This document shows, piece after piece, positions 24,926 through 36,727 of a DNA stretch of 64,000 bases. A program made the translations under genes and the position numbers. Origin of the DNA: Spirometra erinaceieuropaei (Eukaryota; Platyhelminthes; Cestoda; Diphyllobothriidea; Diphyllobothriidae); NCBI GenBank assembly GCA_902702965.1, contig CACRXP010000020.1, positions 1,202,419 to 1,266,418 of the forward strand, written 5' to 3'. Position 1 is the first letter of the stretch, and the number at the start of each line of letters is the position of its first letter. The notes under the pieces are model-generated. The model was not told the origin of the DNA. It did not search any database and was given only the letters and a program-made list of their open reading frames with translations.

Positions 24926-25132
24926 TCATCAGAAGCGAAGAGGCGAGTTCCAGGAAGTAGTTCAGAAGAGGAGGAAGATGCGATTACTGGAATTAGAAAT
25001 TTGTTGGCCTGACTTCTCGGATTCACAATCGAAATCATCATGGAGACGGTTGCAACCATCTCCGAGGATGAGTTCGAGGGAGGATCCGAAACGTCAAGCC
25101 AATAAATTTCTGGTTACAGTAATCACATCACC
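24926..25132 (-). mobile_element. Family A hairpin mini-element (A3)
   Basis: Two pLTR ends meet head-on with no loop: left arm 24971-25052, right arm 25053-25130, centred on GGTTGCAACC. Arms carry the family signature (TGGCCTGAC..CTCGGATTC and its inverse CGAAACGTCAAGCCAATAAA). An asymmetric ~35-base tail on the left (AGAAGCGAAGA...CCAGGAAGTAG) is shared with A5, which marks it as part of the element. No coding sequence remains. It is flanked on the right by a long CTT tract. Confidence 0.7.
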
Positions 25133-25232
25133 TTTTTTTTCTTCTTCTTCTTCTTCTTTTTCTTTTTCTTCTTCTTCTTCTTCTTCTTCTTCTTCTTTTT
25201 CTTCTTCTTCTTATTCTTCTTCTTCTCCTCCT
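25133..25232. repeat. (CTT)n microsatellite
   Basis: About 100 bp of CTT/TTC repeats with minor interruptions, abutting the terminus of A3. Other family A termini also end in short CTT runs. Confidence 0.95.
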
Positions 25233-25346
25233 TTGTCTGAAGGCGTTTGTCATCCGTTGTCCCAACACGCATCTTCGCAGGCTATAGCATCAGTCCTTAT
25301 CTTTACTTGGGGTGATTCTTTTCGCAAATGACACATACTGAACTCA

Positions 25347-26068
25347 CGAGGGGGTACCCAAAAATGAGAAATATTCGGTTATTTTTTTTACTTAAGATGA
25401 CGCCTTAAAAGGTAAATACTCATTCAAATACTGTCTCTTATTTAAGACGCACTTGTTTCGACGGGTGTTCCACCGTTTGAAAGATTTTTTGATATCCATC
25501 TGGCATTATGCTGCTAGGCGCCTGCAGGGTTTTTTCATAACATTCTCTACGTTCTGCAAATGTTTTTCTCTTAAGTTTTTCCTAGTTTTGGGAATAAGAA
25601 AAACACGCATCGGCGTTAGGACGGACGAGTAGGGGATGAAAACCCTTGGCAAACCGTTTTTTGCTAAATACTGGTTGTTTTGTACGCTGTGTGGGCAGAC
25701 GCGTTGTCATAATGAAGCAGGCAGTCTCCGATCGTCCAAATGCAGATCGCGTTTTTTCAATGCATCACGCAATCACTTCACCACTTGCAGAAAGTAATGG
25801 TGGTTCACCGTGGTGTCAGGAACAAACGATTCTACGTGGCTGACTTCTTGGATGTCGAAAAAAAACCGACTGTCACGGACAGGCAACAAAGTTTTATTTT
25901 GACGGTCCGTCCCTTTAAGTATGCCATTGCAAAATCGTCGAGGGCCTTGCGATGGTTTCTCACGAACGCTACTTAGTTAACTGAGCAAGAAAAGTCTTTA
26001 GGGAAGGGCAGGTTTGTCAACCGACTTGATTACAGAAAATAATTCTTGATTTTTTTGGGTACCCGCTT
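25347..26068 (-). mobile_element. Internally deleted mariner-like transposon
   Basis: Ends share an inverted repeat: GGGGGTACCCAAAAATGA near 25350, and the reverse complement at ~26066 reads GCGGGTACCCAAAAAAAT. The right end is flanked by TA and the left by CA, consistent with a decayed TA target duplication. The ~720-bp body encodes the C-terminal half of a mariner transposase on the minus strand; the N-terminal DNA-binding region is deleted. A full mariner is ~1.3 kb. Inactive. Confidence 0.75.
25405..25930 (-). pseudogene. Mariner-family transposase, C-terminal remnant
   Basis: Read on the minus strand across frameshifts, it gives FFDIQEVSHVE, then TTVNHHYFLQVVK and LRDALKKR, then HYDNASAHTAYKT (~25700-25715), and finally a C-terminal block ending in KSFKRWNTRRNKCV. 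These match in order the mariner transposase core (FFD.[KR]G, the HDNA.PH catalytic aspartate, and the terminal W..R...C motif). The enzyme cuts and pastes the element at TA sites. The first catalytic aspartate lies in the deleted portion. The YSPDLAP segment holding the third is degraded to unrelated residues. Assignment to the IS630/Tc1/mariner superfamily is firm; the subfamily is not resolved. Confidence 0.75.
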
Positions 26069-26925
26069 CTACGTGAGCACCAGTCCGACTGTTCTACAAC
26101 CTGCTGCATGCGCGACCCCCTGGCGTCTATCGGTGTCTAGGGTAGATTAAGATCATGTTCCAATCCCTGCCTTCTGCCTGCAGTTAACATCCCCGCCACG
26201 GTTCGTCATGACTTACTCAGACACCGTCTCGAAGGAATACTGCGTTAGCAGAACAAGGCAGTCGCTAGCGTCCGCAAATTTAGGTAAAAATACTCTGCTG
26301 ACGGCAGTGACGAGCGCTGAAAGGAGCCAATCACCGCTCATCCTCGACTGCCGGCGTACGCCAAGGCGTACCACTTTGTCACGACAGTTCTTAAACCCCT
26401 CTGCGCAGAAGGAGCGCCTCCCATTTGTACCTATCATCTCATTTCACTAGAGGGGTCTAAAACTTGCAGTTATGGTGGTTCCGGCGCCCTCACTATCCTA
26501 GCTCCTACGAGATCTCCAAAAAAGGTTATTGTGTGAGTGACTTCTTAGGAAGCAGGGTCTACTGTGCAGTTTCAGGGTCGGTGCCTCATAAAAGATCAGA
26601 TTAAATTCCAGATGAGTTCCTGAGTTTATCGAGCTTTTCCTTATCGATTGTTGTTTTTGCTTCCCCTGTCAGCATGTGGGACGACTGCGGATAAACCTAT
26701 GGGACGGATTTTCACTATGCAGCGCAGATTCTGACAAAAGACAGTAGGCTCAAATGTAAAACATGCCGACTTAGAGTTAGTATGCTTATTTCTTGAGCTC
26801 GTTTCCCGCTTGATCTATTTTTACAGGACACTCAGCTTCGCTTTCCTAGAAGAGAAATACGTTTTGATGCAAATATGATATACAGTCTACAGCTGTGCGG
26901 CTCATGGTTGGGCTCGAAAGAGAGA
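26069..26925. other. Unassigned sequence
   Basis: 26100-26450 is relatively GC-rich with an open frame on each strand but no recognised domain. A (GA)n run lies at ~26919-26934 next to H2. Confidence 0.3.
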
Positions 26926-26985
26926 GAGAGAGCCCTAAGGCACAACGGGACGAGTGATTTCCGTAACACAATCGATGAGCGCCCC
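26926..26985 (-). repeat. Single H motif (H2)
   Basis: Matches one arm plus spacer of H1: GAGAGAGCCC.TAAGGCACAACGG followed by GGTGAGCGCCCC-like sequence. It directly abuts the C4 element. Confidence 0.6.
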
Positions 26986-27918
26986 ATAATTCTGAAATGT
27001 ATCTACGATTAGAAATTTTTAGTTTGGCAGAATCTCAATTCTGATTGTCATGCAGCGTAATTCCAAGATATTTCAGTCACGTCAGGATTTCGGCCATTGA
27101 ATGAGCTTCTTTTGCAACCGCCTGCAGCAAGCACGCTCCATGAAAAATGATTATTAAGTAGTATGATTCGTACAACGGTTATAGATGCCCTTACAACATC
27201 AAATATCATTTGTAGAAAACACGCAAAAAAATTCACTCTCGTACTCCTTTGGTTGAAGATCACAGCCTTTTCAAATTGTATGCTTGAAAGAAGCATATCT
27301 CCAGGTTTTTAAGAATTTTCTTTCAGTTCCTGTATAGTTTTGAAATTGATCTGTACTTATACTCACGCTCGAAGTTTTTAAACAACATGCTGTATACTTT
27401 CAGTATAAGACAAATTATCTATATTCATAAGTGCTTAAGAGGGTGTCTTATAGATCAACAACAGCTTTGTCATGGTTGCAAACTACGTTGCTAACTACAT
27501 AAGCAGCATTAAGAAATGGTTAATTATGATGCTATATAAATAGATATTTTATGGATTTAAAATCTCATAATTGCAAACTTTTTACCCAAAAATGCATCTT
27601 CTTTTAGTGCAAATCTAAATGTGTGATCGGCTACCAAATGGGTCTGGGATAGAATACTTCTCCTTACTTTTCTTTAAAATACATTTGAATATGTAAGAGC
27701 ATTTGTAGCCAGTGTGCAAGTGACACTACTTGGTGGTCCTTTTTTACCGAGTGTAATTTGCGTAGGCGTTCGGAAAGAAGATCACTCAAACGCAGACATC
27801 TAGCAATGACCGATATATCCTAGGATTATGCATGGGAATCATTATAACAAGCCCACCTCACCTCACCTAAAACACATTTAAGAATTCCTGCTAGCATGTT
27901 GAGATATGCCACTTACTG
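26986..27918. mobile_element. Family C element, C4
   Basis: The start matches the C consensus (ATTCTGAAATG...ACGATTAG). It is colinear with C5 through CA.CGTAATTCCAAGATATTT-like sequence and GA...AGCTTC. It ends with CACCTCACCTAAAACACATTTAAGAATT...GCTAGCATGTTGAGA, the inverse of the start. No coding capacity. Confidence 0.6.
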
Positions 27919-29097
27919 TACAGAGTTGGTTTTTGATCTTGGTGTCGAGAGTTCAGGTCCTGGCTGAACCGATGTAACGTTCGTGCGCGTCGTATTGATG
28001 ATAGACCGGTATTCGTGTGAAGGCCTTCAAAGCCTCTTCGTAAATTTTACTTAAAAGATAAATATAACTTTAATACGCCGTTCAATCAGTGTCCAAACTG
28101 GAGTAAATTTTATGGGTGTCTAGAGCGGGTTATACACTCCCTCGACTGAAAGTCTTCTTGGTAACGTGTTGTGGTTTATCCTAAAAGGCAGCAACATTGG
28201 GACAGCTGGGCGTGCCGAAAGGTTAACCGTAGTAAACTATGCATTTCTGACCACGGTTAATATGCTGAAGCCATAATGTATTGCCGCTGATATAACCACG
28301 TAGTGCAATGAGTTTTCAGTAAAACGATGGTTTCGAGTATTCCGCTATGTTCTCAACCATGCCTAAGAAGCACACTGTCATCAAATTATCAGATCATAGA
28401 AAGCGGTCTCCATACCAGAGGTCAAAAATGTGAATTTTACGATCTCTTCCTTTTTGAACATTTATATGTTGAAAACGTCTTGTGCTTTCGACTAAACAGT
28501 ACCTTGCGGTCTAGAGACTACAAGCAAAACAGCTGGAACATTCTGGAAACGTGTTACACTTGTTTGAAACACAGAAGACTTCGCTATGAGACCGTCTAAC
28601 GTAGGATTAAGGCATATCTAATTCACTCGCATAGTAACTTTGAGAAAATTGTATTGCAATTTTTGGCGACTTGGGTGGCATGTCTGAAACAAGACCTGCC
28701 TACAATTAGAGTAGGCCGCATTTTCATACCATACTAATGGCTAATTACTTTTTTTGCCGAATGAATAGGGTAAGACCAGGTCTGCAGGAAAAGTAAAACT
28801 AAACGAGATTACCAATTTTTACAAACTCTTGTGTCTGTAAATGGTTCGTTTAATTTTGCACTAAATAGAACATTACATATAGAGCAGAAAAATGTCGTTA
28901 TCTCAGGCCTCGATCAGTATTCCTGCGTCGGCTATTGTGTCCACATTTATAAAATTAAGCATTGACCGTTTGCCCCTTAGTGGGAGGTTAGTAACTCTGA
29001 AGGCATCATTAAAGGCTACTTCTTTAGTTACAATAAACCTGTTGGCATTTCTACCGGGAAGGAACTTTTCGAAAATACTTGTATTTGAATGACAGTT
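27919..29097. other. Unassigned sequence
   Basis: No gene or repeat recognised. A 90-codon + frame at 28327-28599 has no known domain. Confidence 0.3.
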
Positions 29098-29228
29098 AGC
29101 CGTGACGAGAGACGACGTCCATAGTTTGTCCCACGAGGCTGACCCAATAGCGGTGATTTGTATATGAATTAATTTATGGTAGAGCAGACTTGCCCAGCAT
29201 CTACAGCACTCTCTCATACCTCACCCAC
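29098..29228 (-). repeat. Family R fragment, R3
   Basis: Minus-strand match to the 3' half of R: GACGTCCATAG-type block, AATTAATTTATGGTAGAGCAG, then CAGCATCTACAGCACTCTCT. Truncated at both ends. Confidence 0.55.
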
Positions 29229-30749
29229 CATACCTTGTTTGCAAGATAAAGTCACTGCGATCTGCGGTGGGTTAGAACACAGTATCTGAAAAATCAGACG
29301 ATTCGGCTACGCCTGCCACGTACATCAACAGCCCGACTCCAGGCGTGCCGACATACAGTAGGGGGCGTCCTGAATAACACCCTGACGAGAGCACCATTTA
29401 GGTCGTACAATGGTGTCGTTGTGGCCTAACCCTCAGTCTTGAGAAAGACCAAGTTGGCAGCCCTAGTGCGTCGTTTGAAGAAAATGAGCCCCTTGCTTAG
29501 TAAAGTTCCGATTGGGTGAGACCATTTTAAGCAGAAAACCTATTTTCAGAGACTGCAAGGTAGATTTAATCTGCGATCCATTTATAGCAGATTCTACTAC
29601 TCACAGGACACTTATGGGCTGAAGGCAGCATTTTCTACCTTCGCCAATTAAACTGCGACAACTGGCACCCGTTTTCACGACTGCTTTGAACCTGTGGGGT
29701 TTTTCTTTGCGTCTTTCGCTCCTACAATGGCTCTTGGCACGTTTTCAATTAATTGACAAATTCACACGTGCATACATGTCGATGGGCGTTTTCATGTTAA
29801 ATTGTTTAAACTCTGTCAAAAAACCGTTGGCGTTGTCTGTTTTCACAAAACATAGAGGTGTCTAACCTGTTTGCATGAAAGAAAACGCAATTTTCGGCTT
29901 TATGCGGCAAGATATTGCAGTGACCACCGGTTATCCCGAGATGGTTAAGCATTATCTTATGAGTTGCTCAAGGTAATCCTTTCTTTGGCAAAGTGAATCG
30001 ACCTCATTAGGAGAGGGGCATTCTAAGGTCGGCGACGGTCAGCCTTCAGTTGAAAAGATTCGCAGTCAATTAGTCTCATTCCCTATGGGGTCAACGGAAT
30101 GCTACAATCAGGTTATAGATTAAGAGGCACTGTAGACTTCTAACAGCTTTGGTCAGTTAGTGAAGTTTTTTAAGCCCAAACAAACTGTTATACTTAAAAA
30201 GGTGATAATGCTAGTAATTTCTTCAACATTGCATTTTCACGAAACGTTTCACCGAGGGGGATTATCGTCATTTGTCAACAAATAATTCAGGATGAACACT
30301 GTGGGGGGAAGTTCAGTGATCTGAATGACGTCTTAGAACAAACCAGCTCCCTCGTCAGTTGTGTCATCTTTGGCCCTTTTTGTCTGAGTCAAAGAAGAGA
30401 CATTCCATAAAGCACGCGGAGAATGCCACCAAATACCGTGAAGAGAAATATTCTCCATTTACTTCTTACTTCATGTGACTGATGAAATACGGAACATTTT
30501 AGACAGGGTCCTCGTCGTTGTTTCAACAAGCATCAGTGTTGGCTTCAGGAGATCCCGTGTCCACGGCAAAGTCGCAAGTGACGCATGAGATTTGCAACGG
30601 TAAGACGGAGACAGGGTCCAGAGTGCCGTGCGGTCTAAGAATGAAAACCCAATTCGTGGGTCCGCGTGTTCGGCCTACGCAACTACGATGTGGCCTCTTT
30701 TAGGGGCCAGATCAGGGGACGCAGGCGTTACTGGGGAATCAAACCCATA
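29229..30749. other. Unassigned sequence
   Basis: Nothing recognised. Part of 30510-30750 may be diverged 5' R sequence, but I could not align it convincingly. Confidence 0.3.
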
Positions 30750-31005
30750 ACACGTGTGGGGTGTGTGGAACGCCTAGGTGCAGGTCTACTCTGCGCGAGC
30801 CACCTGCGTCTGAGCTCGCCTCTGGTCCTCTTGACTTTGCCATGACACCAGACTCCTGTGGGTAAGTGGGAGGGAGCGCGTTAGATGCTAAACAAGTCCG
30901 CTACCACTGTGATATAATTTGCCCTCGAGTCACTGTCCTTGCGTCCGACAAGCTGTTGGTCACACGGTGGACACCAACGCCATCGACGGTCGAACTGTAA
31001 ATTCG
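30750..31005 (+). repeat. Family R repeat, R4
   Basis: Ordered R blocks: GTGTGGAACGCCTAGGTGCA, GAGCCACCTGCGTC, CATGACACCAGACTCCTGTG, GCGTTAGATGCTA and CACACGGTGGACACCAACG. Confidence 0.65.
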
Positions 31006-31907
31006 CTAGTCAGTGGCGGCTACGTGGTACGGTTTTAGCTCGGAACCGTCCCCGTAACCGACTTGAAACTTTGCTGCCCATTAGTGCTACTGTTTGCTGA
31101 ACTACTGTTTATCCGTCAACAACAATAGTTTGCCTTTTAGCAGTTAGATTTCTTTGATAACCTCTGCAGTACCGATGTCTTCGGACTCGCCACGAAGCCC
31201 GTAACTAGACTAACTGGCGCTCCCTCCTTTGGAAGTTCCTGCCTCCAAAACTTGCCGTTTCGGTGGTTTGAACATCCAAAAATAGTATTCGCGTGCAGTC
31301 TTACTGGACAAACCCAACTGTTCTAATTGGATTGCTAACTATAACGGCTACATCTACTGCTCCCTTAGGACCACTAACTTCTAGCACACCGAGGGCGCCC
31401 AGGGTGGGGGGGAGGGTTAACATTAATATGAGAGAGATTCTTGTATGTGCACAAGACGGCACAGCGTGTGTTTTCTGGAGAACAGGATAGTTGACGTTTG
31501 TCCGTGTTGTGCGCGCGCAAGACAGTTCGTAAAAAGAACCACAACTGCCGTTTTATTTTAGTAGTTTTAAATGAACTGTTCGGAGAAGCTGGGGCCAGCA
31601 GTGATGTGCGTCTTGTTAGAACAGTCAAGTTCGCAAATAAGATTTTTCTAAAATTATGCGAGGGCAGGGTGTTAGGGATTTGTAACTTCTGTAAATAATT
31701 GCACCTAGTTAATGCGTGCAATTTGAATGGATAATCCGCTCCGCATGTTATTTGAAATTATAGCGGGAGAGACTACCTTCGCTAGTCTAATGAAACCCGA
31801 CTAGATCTTACAAACCAATGGACTTTCATCGATATGAGGCCTTCTGCGATATAAAACCTCGGAATTTAAACGGGAATCTTGACGACAAAGAGTAAATGCG
31901 CTATTAC
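31006..31907. other. Unassigned sequence
   Basis: Two overlapping frames on opposite strands (31374-31721 -, 31498-31698 +) with no recognised domain. Confidence 0.3.
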
Positions 31908-32748
31908 ATCAAATGTTAACATTTTAAAACGTGTTTTCGATTGGCGTAGATTAATTGAGTAGTATTTTAATACTAACTGTCCTGCAGCATAGTCCGCAGA
32001 TATTTCAGTCCCATCAAGTTGCTAGCTTTTGAATAAGTTTGTTACCGCCGTCTGCAAAAGTGGTCATTTAAGCAGCATTAATTCTTCGCATTTATTTTCA
32101 AAACGGTTGGAGGTTAAATATATTTTATGAAGGATATACATAAAAATACCCGCTCATGTACTAGTTGGGTAGCCTATCACGTCTTCCTTAAAGTTAATGT
32201 CTCAAATAAGGGTATATGGCGGTTTCAAATTTTTTTTTAAATTCACGAATAATTTTAAACTCGATCTGCTCTTACGCTTGTATCAAGGGTGTTCAATTTA
32301 CACACTGTATATTTTCCGCATAAGAAACGTAACTTGTTTTTACATGATATTAGAAAAATTATATTTAGGACTTGTGAAATTTTGCAGTAGATTTGGATCA
32401 TGCTGTTAATTATGCCAGAAACATTAATAAATGTTGAGATGCTATGCTTTGTAAATGGACATTTTACGATCTTAAAAATCACATCCCAAATTTTTAATAT
32501 CAGAAGAAATTTTTTCGAAAACCAATTGGGAAAACTCAAGCTGATTAAGTAATCATTTTCTACAGAGCTTAATCTTTGCAGGCGTCCTGAAAGAATCTTG
32601 TTCATAGGCTAGCATTCTGGCTTGACTGAAATATCCGTAGATTATACTGCCGAATAGTAAATATTAAAGCCATACTTAAGTAGTCCTTTTGTAGTCGGAA
32701 ACATACTTTAGAATTTCCGCTAAAATTTTATGAGAGAGCACATTTACT
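31908..32748. mobile_element. Family C element, C5
   Basis: The start carries the AAAACGTGTTTTCGATTGG block and is colinear with C4 (GATATTTCAGTC.C.TCA.G). It ends near CTTTAGAATTTCCGCTAAAA. The terminal ~20 bp of each end are eroded. It lies 150 bp upstream of the PAR-3 exon. Confidence 0.55.
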
Positions 32749-32899
32749 GTATATAAGCAATGCCTCTGTGTCTAATGAACACACTCTTTCTGTTGAACCG
32801 TTTTCTAAATTCGTTTAATATAATTTTTCTTATTTCGCGTGGTATTTGTTTTGATTGATCAAAGACCCTTACAACCATTTATTGCCGACAACATAGGCT

Positions 32900-33181
32900 A
32901 TGGAAAACGCCAAAGGTCGTTCCAACTCTCCAACCGCCGATGAGGAGAACACACTCCGACTTCACAAGTGCTCCTCTTCAACCGCCTCAAGCCTGGTGGG
33001 ACCGGCCGGTGTCTACCAGGGCGACTTTACGCATGCAGTTGGCGAGGTTGGTGCGATGGCCCTACGCAAACGCAACCCCACCGCCCTAATTCTCACCATT
33101 GAGGCGCTCACACTGGCTCGTGACGGTGGCATCCTGGACTGGGATGATCAGGTCTCCGATGTCCTTGATGACCGCGAGTTG
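32900..33181 (+). CDS. PARD3: PAR-3 (PARD3) homologue, exon with N-terminal domain
   Basis: GC-rich coding segment in an AT-rich setting. Its last ~30 residues, ARDGGILDWDDQVSDVLDD then REL, match the signature end of the PAR-3 N-terminal oligomerisation domain (GGILDxDDxxxDVxDD). Upstream, GEVGAMALRKRNP sits where PAR-3 has its helix and RYRK segment, but is diverged. PAR-3 is a cortical polarity scaffold that self-assembles through this domain and binds PAR-6/aPKC. The exon ends at GAGTTG|GTGAGT (donor 33182-33187), phase 0. The start is uncertain: ATG at 32900 in a fair context, or an acceptor AG at 32888-32889 (ACATAG). The 5' part of the domain may be in an earlier exon outside recognition. 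Homology is by motif only. Confidence 0.65.
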
Positions 33182-33537
33182 GTGAGTTCACTGGCCGTCG
33201 ACTGTGATTAACGTTTCCTGAAATACCGTTCATTGAAGAGTTACTTGGAGTGAAGCGAGCTGGTAACCTGAAGACTGTAGTCCCAGTCCTACAGCTGCGA
33301 AACAGAAACTGACTATGCTGATGTCTTAAAAGTAAGGATTCGAGATGCATTTTTAACACAATTCTAAAGTTGCCGAAATTCCCGCAGAATAATTTAAAAG
33401 CCTAGTTCGCTAATATGCGTTTGCTTTTGATGAATTGCTGTCAGCCCAGTGCATTTTCATGGTGACGGGGTCGATAGTTTGCGTGGACTCGAGTAGAATA
33501 GGCGGTGCTGCCACTGGTTGTTGACATTAAACTTCTG
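33182..33537. other. Intron start, unassigned
   Basis: No repeat recognised between the donor and R5. Confidence 0.3.
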
Positions 33538-33621
33538 TAAGCATCTGCTATGACAGGATCAGCAAACCATGCCTCTCGCAGCCAACTGCGCGCTGGGAGT
33601 CCACTGGCACCTGCTTGCCTG
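33538..33621 (+). repeat. Family R 5' fragment, R5
   Basis: Matches the R 5' end: TCTGCTATG..AGGATCAGCAAACCATG, then CTGGCACCTG. It stops exactly where the 2.4-kb duplicated unit begins. Confidence 0.65.
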
Positions 33622-36050
33622 TTTCCGATATGATTATGGTGTGTCTCTCCAAATTGTCTAAAGATTTAGGCACTACTTTGCAGGATGATGCAACGCCGTA
33701 TCAGTGATTTCGCTTTTACGAACGACTCGTGTGTTTGCTAGAAAAAATACCGTTTCCGCGAGGTCTGCACCAAACACCGCCTACCTGGCGACATTTCCAA
33801 GTCTCCGTGCCGCGAAACGTCCATTACACAATGCATATAGTTGCGTTGCCTAGCGTGCAATGCGATAATCAGTAGACCCTTCGAAGAGCCTTTTATAAAC
33901 GAACAACTGCCGTATTTCAACTGGCATTTAATGGCGGACAGTTTGTACGGCATGTTTCAAAGGATGGGCCATATCCACGAATACCTTCAGCTGTTTACTG
34001 GAGGAGGAAAACCAAGTAAAATGTTTTCGGTCCTTCGTGGCCAGCAATTGCCAGTGTTATTCCAATGAGAACCTCGCTGGGACTTTCGGTGCTACAGTAT
34101 GCCACACACACACACCTACACGCACAATCGGCTTGTGCAGTCCAATCATAAATCCCACCCATTTTTTATGATTTTTCCTGCCCCTCTGCCTCACTGGGAC
34201 GTATATAAAAAAACTCCGGGCCGTTGACCCCGTTCGTTCAAAATGATAATTTACTGCCGGAAAGGACAGTGGGAGCAGGGTTCGGTATGTCGTCTTCGCC
34301 CAAATGACCTAAGAATCGTCTCGTTTTATATGTCATAGACAGTTGTGAGATTCGGAAAAGTGTCATGTCCCACATGGAGGGGCTATTTGATTTAATACCT
34401 TTCATATCACAGAAGTGTAAGTTCCCAGCCTAATATGCGAGCAGGGGAGATCAAGTAAAAAAGAGACAATAAATCCCGTGTAAACGGTTCATTTATGTAG
34501 CTTGCAGACTGCCTTATCTCAGACTGTACATCCTGAATTTAATAAAACCTGAGAATTACGTGTATAATATTCGTAGGCCTCAGAAGACATAGCAAGATCC
34601 AGTAAAAAGGCGGTCATAAATCCCGCATAAGTGCTTCAGACATGTAGCTAACAAACTGCCTTCGGTTAAAGGCAACAACGTGTTATTCGGAGTATCATTG
34701 GAATTAGTATCTACTATATCACATGAGCCTCACGAATGGTAAGCGTCTGCTATGCGAGGATCAGCAAACCATGGCTCTCCCAACCTACTGCGCGTTGGCA
34801 GTCCTCTGGCACCTGGTTCCTTATCGGTAGATGTGCCTGCGATCCCGTTGGGTACACAGGTTGTGAGCATGGCTGACCAGTCATTCTTCTCTTCTTCCAA
34901 ACACGCTGTGATGCTATTGCTTGTTAAAATCCTGGTCAGCTACTTGTTGTGGACCAGAGGGTATGGCGTGGTACAATCAGATGCAGGTCTGACCGTGCCA
35001 ACCACCTGCGTCCCTCTCCGCTTCTTGTTTCCTTGAATCTTACCTGACGTGGACCCAGGAGGTGAGGCGAGAGTGTGATAGATGCTGCGCTAGTCTACTC
35101 CGACTGTAAACTAATTCACGTCAAGGCACCGTGTCTGTCTCAAACTTCTTTGGAGCTCACGATGAACATCGTTGGGCACAACGATCGAACAATCATATCA
35201 CATAAATAAATTTTCCCAGACTAATGTAAAAAGACGTTAAAGTTAATGAAATACAACCTGTAAACGCAGAAAAATGAGCGCTTATCCATCGCATAATAAA
35301 TTCTCCTCATAGTTGGTAAGCACTAATAGGCGACGCCATCCATTAATTACGACCAAGTCACTTGATGGAAAGTTGCGACTTACGCCAACTGCTCAGCCCA
35401 ACTGCTCAGCATTCGTTGTCTTTTTTGTTTTCTAGGAAAACTCGGAAGGTGAGGTTTGTCTCATAGTTACTCATCATGTTCAGATGCGGCATAAAGTGGA
35501 ATGCCCTTTTTGTCAGGGCTAGCTAGCTGGCGGTCGATCCAAAAATGAAAGCAATCGTAAACCACGCAGTGTTCTTGCTTTCACCAGTAACTTGGTCCCA
35601 GTCGACAAATGGAGTACTTGCAATATTGTCACTAGCTATTCCGGAATTGCAAAAGTCGTCTGTCATCCAAGGGAATTAGATTTTTATTGGCAGTGCCTCA
35701 TCCGTCGTGCCAAGCATAATTCTGACACTAAACAGCACGCCGAATGTGTGAAATACAGCAACCCATTACTCCGTCATACTCCCACTGTTAGGCTAGCCAC
35801 GATTTACCTCGATTTTGGAAGACCGATAGACTACGGTCCGCGCAATCTCTCTAAACTTTCCGAGGGGAGGGGGAGAAATGTCCTTATCATAAACAACGAT
35901 ATAAGGGAAGGAGAATAAAGACTTGAGTTACCGTCCAGCCCGACTGAACCAATTCGCTCGTCTGTGAATAATGTTGTTTTGAACGGCTTTCGTCAAAACC
36001 ACCCAATAGGAATTAGCGTTTAAAAGCCTATTTGTCTGGATTGGCGCCAA
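33622..36050 (+). repeat. 2.4-kb duplicated unit, left copy
   Basis: Matches 50386-52889 in inverted orientation almost end to end, from TTCCGATAT.ATTATGGT to TTGGCGCCAA. It contains a full R repeat (34741-35200), an internal ~160-bp imperfect tandem duplication (about 34450-34680) and a 75-codon frame (33841-34068) whose counterpart is also open in the other copy. No transposase, RT or terminal repeats were recognised. It may be a large non-autonomous element or a segmental duplication. Confidence 0.75.
34741..35200 (+). repeat. Family R repeat nested in the left unit, R6
   Basis: The most complete + strand R copy. Order: GCGAGGATCAGCAAACCATG, CCTCTGGCACCTGGTTCC, GGTAGATGTGCCTGCGATC, TTGTGAGCATGGCTGACCAG, GTTGTGGACCAGAGGGTA, GATGCTGCGCTAGTCTAC, GAGCTCACGATGAACATCG. 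Confidence 0.7.
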
Positions 36051-36290
36051 TGGTTGTTGTCGTTTCTGGTTAAAATTCTGGTCATGTTTATGTTGGGGAC
36101 CAGGGGGTGTGGCGTGGAGCGCCAAGTTTCAGGTCCGATCGTGCCAACCCCCTGAGTCGTCCTCCACTTCCAGTCTTTTTGCCTCTGCCCTGACACCAGG
36201 CCCTGGTGGATTGAGAGGAGGTAGTGCGATAGGTTCTGCGCAAGTGTACTCCCACTATAAACCAATCCACGTCAGGCCACCGTGTCTGCC
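36051..36290 (+). repeat. Family R 3' fragment, R7
   Basis: Begins TGGTTGTTGTCGTTTCTGGT directly after the left 2.4-kb unit, then GGGGACCAGGGGGTGTGGCG and GTTCTGCGCAAGTGTACTCC. Together with R5 it looks like one R copy split by the unit, with ~110 bp of R consensus missing between them. Confidence 0.65.
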
Positions 36291-36727
36291 ATATCGGTGT
36301 CAAGGGCTATGCATAGTAGCCTTCAAACATCGCAGATCCCTGCTCGAGCATGCAATGCCTTGACCGCACATTGTGTTGTGACGGTTGAATAAAAACTGGT
36401 AGGCAGATATAATTGTTAAAAGGTAAACTTCAGCCATCTGGACCTTTGCTAGACTTAGTTCTGGTTCATGAGCAATGCAAAATCTCCATGGTTTTACTAG
36501 CATGGGCGCGTCTGTTAATATATCCTTGATGCTTGGACGGCATTATGTCTGAGCTCTTGATAATAAAGAGTTGAATTTTATTATTTTCTAACCTATTGTT
36601 TGCGGAAAGTCATGACTAATCGAAAGCGTTCTCGAATAATTACATGGAGTGACAAGTGGCAATTTGATCTCAGAAACCGGATAGTGTCCGTCACTTCTCG
36701 GTATAGAAAACTCCACTGTGGTCAGTT
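36291..36727. other. Unassigned sequence
   Basis: Nothing recognised. Confidence 0.3.
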
